11,330 nucleotides of DNA from DASVWH01 sp036389715 (GTDB taxonomy: Bacteria > Acidobacteriota > Blastocatellia > Pyrinomonadales > Pyrinomonadaceae). Position numbers and translations under genes: made by a program. Positions 5,618 through 11,330 of this stretch are shown piece by piece (within the stretch, counting starts at the first letter, position 1; each line of letters begins with the position of its first letter). The DNA lies in assembly GCA_036389715.1 (NCBI GenBank), contig DASVWH010000014.1:1-11330 (forward strand), given 5' to 3'. Under the pieces are notes generated by a model. It saw nothing but the letters and a program-made list of their open reading frames with translations, was not told where the DNA came from and searched no databases.

Positions 5618-6259
5618 TTGACGCTGCGAATACATTTTCTCCGACACGGGCAGACCCCTTCGAGCCGGGACAACTCGTTTTGCGGCTCCGGGCTGGACCC
5701 GGAGCTGACGCCCGAGGGGGCGGAGATGGCGCGCGCCTTCGCCGACGCCTATGACACCACCGCGTGGAGCGCAGTCTATTCGAGCCCGCTCAGACGAACG
5801 GCCGCAACCGCTCGCCCGCTCGCCGAACGCCTCGGCCTGGAGCTAAACCTGCGCGACGGTCTGAAGGAGATAGCTTACGGCAGTTGGGAAGGACGGACGG
5901 CCGCCGCGGTGAGCCTTGATTATCATGACGAGTACCTGCGCTGGCTGGCCGACCCGGCCTGGTATCCGCCGACCGGCGGAGAGACGGCAATCGCGGTCGC
6001 ACGGCGCGCCCTGGCCGTCGTAGAGGAGATCAGGGAGCGGTTTGCGACGGGCGAAGTCCTGGTCGTCTCGCACAAGGCGACGATCAGAATCATGCTGTGC
6101 AGCCTGCTGGGGATTGACGTGGGCCGCTTTCGTTATCGCCTGGCGTGCCCGGTCGGCTCCGTCAGCGCGGTCGAATTCGGCGCAGAAGGGCCGCTGCTGC
6201 AAACCCTGGCCGACCGCAGCCATCTGGACGAACGCCTGCGCTCGCTGCCGGGCACTTAA
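5618..6259 (+). CDS. Histidine phosphatase (phosphoglycerate mutase-like) family protein
   Basis: Branch 1 histidine phosphatase of 213 residues. Motifs: FLRHGQT at 7-13 with phospho-acceptor His10 and Arg9; YSSPLRRTAATA at 54-65 with a substrate-binding Arg; LKEIAYGSWEG at 82-92 with Glu84; GGETAIAVARR at 120-130; and VVSHKATIRIML at 149-160 with second catalytic His152. All key residues of a phosphatase or mutase are present. The family includes broad-specificity phosphatases, alpha-ribazole phosphatase (CobC) and sugar-phosphate phosphatases, and the sequence alone does not separate these. An in-frame TGA at 5591 and the absence of any ATG or GTG leave the TTG at 5618 as the only start before the motif. 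The leader forms a strong hairpin over the best ribosome site. The next gene follows after 167 nt. Confidence 0.9.
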   Translation: MTLRIHFLRHGQTPSSRDNSFCGSGLDPELTPEGAEMARAFADAYDTTAWSAVYSSPLRRTAATARPLAERLGLELNLRDGLKEIAYGSWEGRTAAAVSLDYHDEYLRWLADPAWYPPTGGETAIAVARRALAVVEEIRERFATGEVLVVSHKATIRIMLCSLLGIDVGRFRYRLACPVGSVSAVEFGAEGPLLQTLADRSHLDERLRSLPGT

Positions 6260-6321
6260 AAACCGGGCTCGAAACCGTTCATCGCGGCGCGGACGACCGC
6301 CGGGATTCACCCGGTTCATCA

Positions 6322-6358
6322 CTTTTAGCTTTTCCCTTTTCACTTTTCCCTCTATTAT
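6322..6358 (+). repeat. CTTTTNN heptamer array and -10-like box before the zinc-ribbon gene
   Basis: Four tandem heptamers CTTTTAG, CTTTTCC, CTTTTCA, CTTTTCC (6322-6349) are followed by CTCTATTATT, in which TATTAT (6353-6358) resembles a -10 box. No good -35 hexamer is present at 16-18 bp. The leader to the ATG at 6427 would be about 62 nt. Arrangement and orientation match the array before the NUDIX gene. Confidence 0.55.
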
Positions 6359-6426
6359 TAGGCTCGTTTCCGAGTTCTCTTCCGCCGCACGAAGCGAGTT
6401 CCGGCAAAAAGGATAAAGCGAGAGCT

Positions 6427-7476
6427 ATGTCAGCCAACGTGACCGGCAGGCCAACCAGAATCGTCGCCCTGGCCGCGCAGGATGTCGCCCCTCAAATAGA
6501 AGAGCAACAGGAGCAGCCGCTGCTGCCCGGCGCGCCGCGCAAGATCGTCAACGCGCAGACCGTCTGCAACGTCAAGAACGAGAAGGGCAAGCTCTGCAAC
6601 GGCCATCTGAAGCAGACGCATACGGGCGGCGAAGCGGCCGAAGCTCACCTGCGCGGAGACGACGTGCTCTTCAAGTGCCAGTCCTGCGGCACGCTCTACA
6701 TGGGCCCGCCGCTCGGCCACGTCCGCGACCCGGCCAAACAACAGCGCTTCGTCGAAAGAGAGCTGACGGCGCTGCTCCAGGCGGCGGGCGGCACGCTGCC
6801 CGTCATCCGCAAGAACGAGAAGGGCGTTTTCGTGCTCGAAGAAGCACCCGCACATGCGCCCGCCCCGGCGGCCAAGGCTGCGGCTCAAGCCGGAGCGGCT
6901 CCCGCGGCCAAAGCAGCGACGCCCGGCAACGAAACCGCCGAAGAGAAGAAGGCACGACTTGACGCCGAAGCAGAGGCGCTCAAGGCGCTCAACGCCCAGC
7001 TCGGACCGATTCCGGGAGCGGCAGGCCCCGCGCCCGGCGAGACCCCCGCCGAGAAGATCGCGCGCCTCCAGGCGGTCGCCGCCGAAGCCAAGCGGCGCAA
7101 GGAGATGGTCAGCAGCGGCGCGTTCAAGCTCGCAGCTGCGGGCGCAGCCTCCGCCCCGCGAACCAGCCCGACGGCCGCCACCACGTCCGGCACGGACTCC
7201 TCCGCACAGGCGGACGAGCATCGCCCGGAGGCCGAAGCACAGGCCGCAACCGGCATGGCTTCGGCCGTCCCGCTCAGCTCCGCGGCGGCAACGGCGTCCC
7301 CTGCGGCGGGCGCTCCGGTGGCCAAGGCTGCGGCGCGGCGTGCCGTGCCCGGCGCACCTCTCAAGCGCGCGGATTTCGACACGGGCCCCGTCCCCGGCGA
7401 GACGCAGGAGCAGAAGATAGCGCGCCTGCGAGCCGTGGTCGCCGCCGCCAAGGAGCGCGCCGGGACCGAAGGCTAG
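6427..7476 (+). CDS. Unrecognised zinc-ribbon protein with repeated PGET-KIARL motif
   Basis: I do not recognise this 349-residue protein. Residues about 38-140 form a compact part with a probable zinc ribbon: C47-x9-C57 and C84-x2-C87 (FKCQSCGTLYMGPP), followed by RFVERELTALLQAAGG and VIRKNEKGVFVLEE. The rest is rich in Ala, Pro and Glu and looks disordered, but holds three copies of a helix-like motif, PG-x-ET-xx-(E)K-x-ARL-x-A-x-A-x-A-x-K, at about 167-186, 203-222 and 323-342. No signal peptide or membrane segment is visible, so it is probably cytoplasmic. The frame is open back to 6145, inside the phosphatase gene, but the ATG at 6427, just after AAAGCGAGAG, is the natural start. The ribbon suggests nucleic-acid or protein binding; that is inference. 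A strong terminator follows. Confidence 0.8.
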   Translation: MSANVTGRPTRIVALAAQDVAPQIEEQQEQPLLPGAPRKIVNAQTVCNVKNEKGKLCNGHLKQTHTGGEAAEAHLRGDDVLFKCQSCGTLYMGPPLGHVRDPAKQQRFVERELTALLQAAGGTLPVIRKNEKGVFVLEEAPAHAPAPAAKAAAQAGAAPAAKAATPGNETAEEKKARLDAEAEALKALNAQLGPIPGAAGPAPGETPAEKIARLQAVAAEAKRRKEMVSSGAFKLAAAGAASAPRTSPTAATTSGTDSSAQADEHRPEAEAQAATGMASAVPLSSAAATASPAAGAPVAKAAARRAVPGAPLKRADFDTGPVPGETQEQKIARLRAVVAAAKERAGTEG

Positions 7477-7512
7477 GGCTTCGGAATAATCCTTAGCAGA
7501 CGTTGACAGCCA

Positions 7513-7552
7513 GAAAGCGCGCGGGGAATCAAACTCTTCCTCGCGCGCTTCC
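7513..7552. terminator. Bidirectional terminator between convergent genes
   Basis: 7513-7528 (GAAAGCGCGCGGGGAA) pairs with 7537-7552 over 16 bp with two non-Watson-Crick positions, around an 8-nt loop. TCTTT follows on the plus strand and CTGGCTGT on the minus strand. It lies 36 nt after the zinc-ribbon gene stop and beyond the GNAT gene stop, so it likely ends both transcripts. The rest of the 133-bp gap holds a CGCACGTGCG palindrome (7593-7602) and CTTTAC-A-GTAAAG (7554-7566) of unknown meaning. Confidence 0.75.
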
Positions 7553-7609
7553 TCTTTACAGTAAAGCGTCCCGGCCCTCTTCCGGCGCGGAACGCACGTG
7601 CGATGCACT

Positions 7610-8119
7610 CTAATCCTGCCCGTCGGCCGGGCCTTGATTCTCCCGCGACTCTTTATCTTCCACGGCCCAGTAGTCCGGCCGCTCAACGGTGCGCGCGTCG
7701 TGTCTCTCCATCCAGCGTTCCGGGCGTTGCAGCTCCTGGAAGCCGAACCTGCGGTAAAGCTCGTGCGCGTCTTTCGTCGCCAGCACCCAGCGGCGAAACT
7801 GTTGCAGCAGCGGATGCGAGAGAATCACCTCGACGAGCCACTTGCCCAGACCCTGGCCGCGATATGCTTCGAGGATGAAGACATCCGCCAGCCATGCGAA
7901 GGTCGCGTAATCGGTAATCACCCTGGCGAAGCCGACCTGCCGCTCGCCATCATAGAGGCCGAAGGCGAGCGAGTGCTTGATGGAGCGTTCGACCGTCTCA
8001 AGCGGTCTGCCCGTCGCCCAGTAGGAAACCTGGCTCAGGTAATCGTGAACGACCGTCAGGTCCAGCCGCGACGGGTCCGTGCTGATGACGAAATCCCCGC
8101 GCCGCCATTCGTCTGTCAT
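7610..8119 (-). CDS. GNAT family N-acetyltransferase
   Basis: GNAT acetyltransferase of 169 residues, transferring an acetyl group from acetyl-CoA to an amine. Seen: a central beta strand pair (SLAFGLYDGERQVGFARVIT, 50-69), then LADVFILEAYRGQGLGKWL (77-95) with the acetyl-CoA pyrophosphate loop R87-G-Q-G-L-G92, and the late LYRRFGFQEL (121-130) typical of the family. The last 20 residues are charged and probably disordered. The ATG at 8119 is the first sensible start; AAGGAG lies 10 nt upstream. It lies 67 nt after the decarboxylase gene on the same strand and may be the third gene of that operon. A neighbour making an amine suggests amine acetylation, but this is inference, since GNAT substrates cannot be read from sequence. 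Confidence 0.88.
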   Translation of the reverse strand: MTDEWRRGDFVISTDPSRLDLTVVHDYLSQVSYWATGRPLETVERSIKHSLAFGLYDGERQVGFARVITDYATFAWLADVFILEAYRGQGLGKWLVEVILSHPLLQQFRRWVLATKDAHELYRRFGFQELQRPERWMERHDARTVERPDYWAVEDKESRENQGPADGQD

Positions 8120-8186
8120 GCTGCTCTTGCTCCTTACCCTCAGTTCGCATGCCGCCCGCTTCGGTCGCGCTTTCGTAGGACACGCG

Positions 8187-9704
8187 TCACGTCCCTGAAA
8201 CGGAAGGGCGCGACGTTCCTGAAGCCGTCTCCCGCGCAAGCTCTCTGCCCAGTTCCAGGACTTTGCCGACGAGCAGGTCAAAGTCTTCGCGGCGGCTGCG
8301 ATGATTCGTGATCGCCACGCGGAGCGCGTAACTGCCGTCGAGGACGGTGCTCGACGGCGCGGCGATTCCGCTCTCCTGTAAGCGCGCCAGCAGCTCTTCA
8401 TTGAGCCGGTTGAGCTGCGACTGCTGCTGCGCGGCGCGCGCGTCCCTGTACCTGAAACAGACTATGTTCAGCGGCACGGGGGCGAGCAGTTCCAACTCGC
8501 CGTCCTCTGCTTTGACGAGCGCGGCCAGGTAACGCGCCTGCTCGACGTTCTGCTGGACCAACCGCCCGTACTTCTCAATCCCGTGCTCCTTGAGCGACAT
8601 CCATATCTTGAGCGCGCGAAAACCGCGCGAGAGCTGCACGCCGTACTCGCTGAACCATAGAGCGCCGCCGGAAAGCCCGCGCTCCGCGTGCGAGAGGTAT
8701 GCCCCGGCCGCTGAAAAAGCCCTGTGATGTTCGTCGGCGTGGCGCACCAGGACACACCCGGCCTCATAAGGGACGTACATCCATTTGTGCAGATCGAAGG
8801 CCAGCGAATCGGCGCGCTCCATTCCGGCCACCAGCGGGCGCAAAGGCGCAGAGAGCGCGGCGAGCGCCCCGAAAGCCCCGTCAACGTGCAGCCACATGCC
8901 TTCGTCGCGGCAGACGTCGGCCAGGCGGTTGAGGTCGTCGAACGCGCCGGTGTTGACCGTCCCGGCGTTGCCGACGATGCAGAAGGGCTGATACCCTCGC
9001 GCCCTGTCTTCCGAGATGGCATCGAGCAGAGCGTCAATCTCGACCTGGAACCCGGCATTGACGGGTATCCGTCGCAGCGCATCATTGCCGAGCCCGAGCA
9101 GCTCGACGGATTTCTGTACGGAGCTATGCGCCTCGCGCGAAGCGTAGAGCGTCAATCTCCGCGTTGACTGCTGCACGCCGTCCTGCGCGACGTTAAAGTC
9201 CGCCCGGGCGTTGCGTGCGACGGTCAGGCCGACGAGGTTTGCCATCGAGCCGCCGCTGACCAGTAATCCGCTCGCCTGCCGGGTGAAGCCGAGCATCTGC
9301 TTGCACCATTCCAGCACCTGGCCCTCGACCTCCGTCGAGACCTGATCGCCGCCGCCGACGTTCGGATTCATCCCGGCCGCGAGCATCTCCGCGAGCATCC
9401 CCGTGGGCGTCCCGGTCCCGATTACCCAGCCCCAGAAGCGCGGGTGAATATTGCCCTGCGGATGCGGCAGGACGTAGCGCAGAAACTCCTCGTAGACCGT
9501 GGCCGCGTCCTCTCCTTCGACGGGCAGCGGCTGTCTGAAATGGGCCCGTACCTCGTCTGGAATCGGCTGCCAGACGGGGCGGTCGCGGACGTTCTCAAGG
9601 TAAGCGAGCATGTCGTCCACCATCCGGTGGCCGAGCGCCCTCAGTGCCTCCCAGTCCTGCGGGTCGAGCGTCTCTTCGACCCGGCTTTGCTTCGTCTCAC
9701 CCAT
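8187..9704 (-). CDS. Group II PLP-dependent amino acid decarboxylase
   Basis: Fold type I pyridoxal-phosphate enzyme of 505 residues, in the aromatic L-amino acid/glutamate/histidine decarboxylase group; it converts an amino acid to the amine plus CO2. Key residues sit where expected: HPRFWGW at 87-93; SGGSMANL at 150-157 for cofactor phosphate; SREAHSSVQKS with His193 stacking on PLP; HVDGAFG with Asp275 binding the pyridine nitrogen; and AFDLHKWMYVPYEAG with Lys307 as the Schiff-base lysine. Length and N-terminus (DWEALRALGHRMVDDMLAYLE) match the aromatic type best, but substrate choice is uncertain. GGAGG lies 7 nt before the ATG at 9704, and the gene overlaps the end of the EamA gene by 8 bp, so the two are almost certainly co-transcribed and coupled. 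Confidence 0.92.
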   Translation of the reverse strand: MGETKQSRVEETLDPQDWEALRALGHRMVDDMLAYLENVRDRPVWQPIPDEVRAHFRQPLPVEGEDAATVYEEFLRYVLPHPQGNIHPRFWGWVIGTGTPTGMLAEMLAAGMNPNVGGGDQVSTEVEGQVLEWCKQMLGFTRQASGLLVSGGSMANLVGLTVARNARADFNVAQDGVQQSTRRLTLYASREAHSSVQKSVELLGLGNDALRRIPVNAGFQVEIDALLDAISEDRARGYQPFCIVGNAGTVNTGAFDDLNRLADVCRDEGMWLHVDGAFGALAALSAPLRPLVAGMERADSLAFDLHKWMYVPYEAGCVLVRHADEHHRAFSAAGAYLSHAERGLSGGALWFSEYGVQLSRGFRALKIWMSLKEHGIEKYGRLVQQNVEQARYLAALVKAEDGELELLAPVPLNIVCFRYRDARAAQQQSQLNRLNEELLARLQESGIAAPSSTVLDGSYALRVAITNHRSRREDFDLLVGKVLELGRELARETASGTSRPSVSGT

Positions 9705-10707
9705 CTTTCAGCCTCCGCCTGACGATCAGTCCGATACCCGACATGATGCCCGCGCCCCCGACGGCGATTCGCCAGGTCAGCGTCTCGCCCAGAACCCACA
9801 TCCCCAGCAGGACGGCGATCAGCGGCGTGACCAGCGGGATGAGCATCGTCCGCGTCACCTCCATGTGCCGCACGAGCCAGTAGTAGAGCAGAAATGCAAT
9901 CGAAGAGCCGACGACCGCCAGGTAAAGGAGCGAGACCAGGGCCAACGGCGTCCAGTGCAGCCTCAGCGGATTGCCCTCGAAGATGATGCCGACGGCCATC
10001 AGCGGAATCAGCCCGAAGATCATCTGGCCCGCCGCCAGCACCGCGTAGTCCAGCCGCCCGCCGCGCGCTTTAATCAGCACATTGGCGTAGGCCACGCCGA
10101 ACGCGCCGACGACAATCGCCACACTCCCCCAGAAAGCCGAGTGCCCGGCCGCGCTCTTCTGGTTGGAGAAGATCAGGGCCACGCCCGCGATGCCGAGCAG
10201 CACGCCCCCGGCCTTGCTCCAGGTCAGGCGCTCCTCGGGCAGGTAAACGTGCGCGATGAGCAGGCCGAAGACCGGAATAATCGTCTGGAGAATCGCCGCC
10301 AGGCTCGAAGAGGTGCGCTGCTCGCCCCAGAAGAGCAGGCCGTAGTTGACGGCGAAGGAGAGGAATCCGGTCAGGGCTATCAGCCCCCAATCGTGCCAGT
10401 CACGCGGCAAGGGGCTCTGCCTGACGACGACGACCACGCAGAGAATGAGGGCGGCGATGATGAAGCGTATGCCCGCGAAGGTAAACGGCGGGAGGTCTTC
10501 CAGGCCGAGCTTGATGAAGAGCCAGGTCGAGCCCCAGATGAGGCTCAAAATCAGCCAGACGATCAGCGGGGCCTTCGCCTTGTGCGTCACAAAGAGCTTA
10601 TAGCGCAAGCCTTTACCGGCGGCAGGAGCCTCGCCCGCCCCCGGCCCGACGCCGAGCCCCGCAGCATCCTCCCCGCCCTTGATGGGTTTCTCGACCGCCA
10701 CCGACAT
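9697..10707 (-). CDS. EamA (DMT superfamily) transporter
   Basis: Inner-membrane transporter of 336 residues with two EamA repeats of about five helices each (about 48-180 and 193-329). The first begins PLIVWLILSLIWGSTWLFIKLGLEDLPP in segments typical of the family (WGSTWLFIK, PPFTFAGIRF), with LPEERLTW closing its core; the second repeat carries the equivalent LGETLTW (306-312). EamA proteins of the drug/metabolite superfamily generally export amino acids, amines or related metabolites. Residues 1-45 form an unusual Gly/Ala/Lys-rich cytoplasmic lead; an internal start would remove it, but GAGG 5 nt before the ATG at 10707 supports this one. First gene of the operon with the decarboxylase, and divergent from a MocR regulator, a frequent arrangement for MocR-controlled exporters. 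Confidence 0.92.
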   Translation of the reverse strand: MSVAVEKPIKGGEDAAGLGVGPGAGEAPAAGKGLRYKLFVTHKAKAPLIVWLILSLIWGSTWLFIKLGLEDLPPFTFAGIRFIIAALILCVVVVVRQSPLPRDWHDWGLIALTGFLSFAVNYGLLFWGEQRTSSSLAAILQTIIPVFGLLIAHVYLPEERLTWSKAGGVLLGIAGVALIFSNQKSAAGHSAFWGSVAIVVGAFGVAYANVLIKARGGRLDYAVLAAGQMIFGLIPLMAVGIIFEGNPLRLHWTPLALVSLLYLAVVGSSIAFLLYYWLVRHMEVTRTMLIPLVTPLIAVLLGMWVLGETLTWRIAVGGAGIMSGIGLIVRRRLKDG

Positions 10708-10758
10708 CAGAACCTCACACTATTTCCAGTTGGTAAACGCACCCGCTCGACGGATTGT

Positions 10759-10786
10759 TCCATAACACAATACGCTTTCATGCCAA
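10759..10786 (-). promoter_or_regulatory. Possible promoter of the EamA-decarboxylase operon
   Basis: On the minus strand TTGGCA (10786-10781) is followed after 16 bp by TATGGA (10764-10759), preceded by TGT as in an extended -10. The -35 matches 5 of 6 positions but the -10 only the first three. The leader would be about 45 nt. A weak promoter of this kind fits positive control. Confidence 0.3.
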
Positions 10787-10794
10787 AATAGTCT

Positions 10795-10823
10795 TTGACA
10801 CAATTTAAGTCAATCATTATATT
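10795..10823 (+). promoter_or_regulatory. Near-consensus promoter of the MocR gene
   Basis: TTGACA (10795-10800) and TATATT (10818-10823) are separated by exactly 17 bp: a perfect -35 and a 5 of 6 -10. The predicted start, about 7 nt past the -10, is the A of the ATG at 10830, so the mRNA may be leaderless. Confidence 0.8.
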
Positions 10824-10829
10824 GTCACT

Positions 10830-11330
10830 ATGACAATGTGGACTCCTGACCTCTCCGAAACCGGAGGGCCATTATCCAGGGCAATCGTCAACGCGCTGGC
10901 CGCAGACATCGAAGCCGGGCGGATTGAGCCCGGGACGCGGCTGCCGACCCACCGTGAGCTGGCCGACAGGCTCGGCGTCGCCATCGGGACCGTGACGCGC
11001 GCCTACGCGCTGGCCAAGCGCCGCGGGCTCGTCAGCGGAGAAGTGGGGAGAGGCACGTTCGTCGGCTCCGGGACCGGCGCGAGCAGGGAGGAGACCAGCG
11101 GTGGCGCGGAGGCCCCGATTGACTTGAGCAAGAATCAGATCGCGCGCGAGACGCAGGACCGGCTGCTGGCCGAGACGCTGGCTGCCTTGAGCGCACGCTC
11201 GGACCTCGCGCCGCTGCTCGAATATTACCAGCCAGCGGAGGGCGTCTCGCGCCACCGCGCGGCGGGCGCGGCCTGGGTCGGACGCATCGGCCTGGACGCG
11301 GACCCGGCACAGACGCTCGTTTGCAGCGGC
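10830..11330 (+). CDS. MocR-type regulator (GntR winged helix plus aminotransferase-like domain), 3' part missing
   Basis: An open frame runs from the ATG at 10830 through 167 codons to the window end with no stop. Residues about 11-80 are a GntR winged helix-turn-helix: LSRAIVNALAADIEAGRIEPG, TRLPTHRELADRLGVAIGTV, TRAYALAKRRGLVSGEVGRG, TFVG. After a short linker (about 81-96) an aminotransferase fold type I domain begins: IDLSKNQ, then YYQPAEGVSRHRAAGAAWVG and DPAQTLVCSG. This order defines the MocR family, in which the second domain binds PLP and senses an amino compound or PLP itself. The PLP lysine lies beyond the window. No Shine-Dalgarno site precedes the ATG, which coincides with the predicted transcript start. 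It is divergent from eamA and probably regulates both itself and that operon. An internal ATG at 10836 is a weaker alternative start. Confidence 0.9.
   Translation, partial: MTMWTPDLSETGGPLSRAIVNALAADIEAGRIEPGTRLPTHRELADRLGVAIGTVTRAYALAKRRGLVSGEVGRGTFVGSGTGASREETSGGAEAPIDLSKNQIARETQDRLLAETLAALSARSDLAPLLEYYQPAEGVSRHRAAGAAWVGRIGLDADPAQTLVCSG

Larger units (their letters stand above)
10754..10837. promoter_or_regulatory. Probable MocR operator region with 33-bp-spaced half-sites
   Basis: ACAAT occurs at 10767-10771, 10800-10804 and 10833-10837, exactly 33 bp apart; the first two extend to ACACAAT. The inverse ATTGT occurs at 10754-10758 and 10821-10825, forming ATTGT-N8-ACAAT (10754-10771) and the perfect ATTGTCA-N3-TGACAAT (10821-10837). 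The latter covers the mocR -10 box, start point and ATG. The former overlaps the putative eamA -10. Such paired direct repeats spaced about three helical turns apart recall the GabR operator. Binding by the adjacent MocR protein is inference. Confidence 0.55.

Noticed and set aside
7593..7602. CGCACGTGCG palindrome as an operator
   Set aside because: It lies between two convergent gene ends with no promoter next to it, and short GC palindromes are expected in GC-rich DNA.
6430..7686. 418-codon open frame on the minus strand
   Set aside because: It is antisense to the zinc-ribbon gene, Arg/Gly/Leu-rich without domains, and crosses the terminator. Its length comes from the high GC content at third codon positions of the real gene.
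9610..10791. 393-codon open frame on the plus strand
   Set aside because: It is antisense to the EamA gene and the start of the decarboxylase, and its Asp/Gln/Arg-rich translation matches no protein type. The minus-strand frame has clear EamA helices.

Overview
The window is a GC-rich, densely coded bacterial segment. It carries YbaB and RecR, short Shine-Dalgarno sites, sigma70-like promoters and intergenic arrays of 7-bp repeats. My best guess for the source is an Acidobacteriota member, perhaps Blastocatellia. That is an impression from protein flavour and repeat style, not something the sequence proves. I see no rRNA, tRNA, CRISPR array, transposase or integrase.

Layout. At the left edge, the first 12 codons of a minus-strand gene (1-38) lie just beyond a strong hairpin terminator (82-114). 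Next is a tight minus-strand operon of three exported proteins: a secreted Amidase_6-type cysteine amidase (1510-2706), a small lipoprotein (975-1493) and a secreted EF-hand-like protein (138-965). A good promoter at 2841-2869 drives it, and both gene junctions bury the stop codon inside an AGGTGA-type ribosome site. The plus-strand pair ybaB-recR (3003-4009) follows. It is separated from convergent pyrE-like (4100-4708) and NUDIX (4910-5383) genes by hairpins built from 7-bp units. On the plus strand come a histidine phosphatase (5618-6259) and an unrecognised 349-residue zinc-ribbon protein (6427-7476), ended by a bidirectional terminator (7513-7552).

The right third is a divergent module. 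A minus-strand operon encodes an EamA-family transporter, a group II PLP-dependent amino acid decarboxylase (8-bp overlap) and a GNAT acetyltransferase. Facing it is a MocR-type regulator (GntR winged helix joined to the start of an aminotransferase-like domain), cut by the window end. The 122-bp gap between them holds a near-consensus promoter whose predicted start coincides with the mocR ATG, plus three ACAAT half-sites spaced exactly 33 bp apart. The simplest reading is a PLP or amino-compound sensor controlling amine production and export, with possible acetylation. The substrate cannot be read from sequence.

The most unusual structure is the set of 7-bp-periodic arrays in five intergenic gaps. 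Two form long hairpins sharing the core TAGAAGCG despite different stems. Two are CTTTTNN arrays placed directly before -10-like hexamers in the same orientation relative to their genes.
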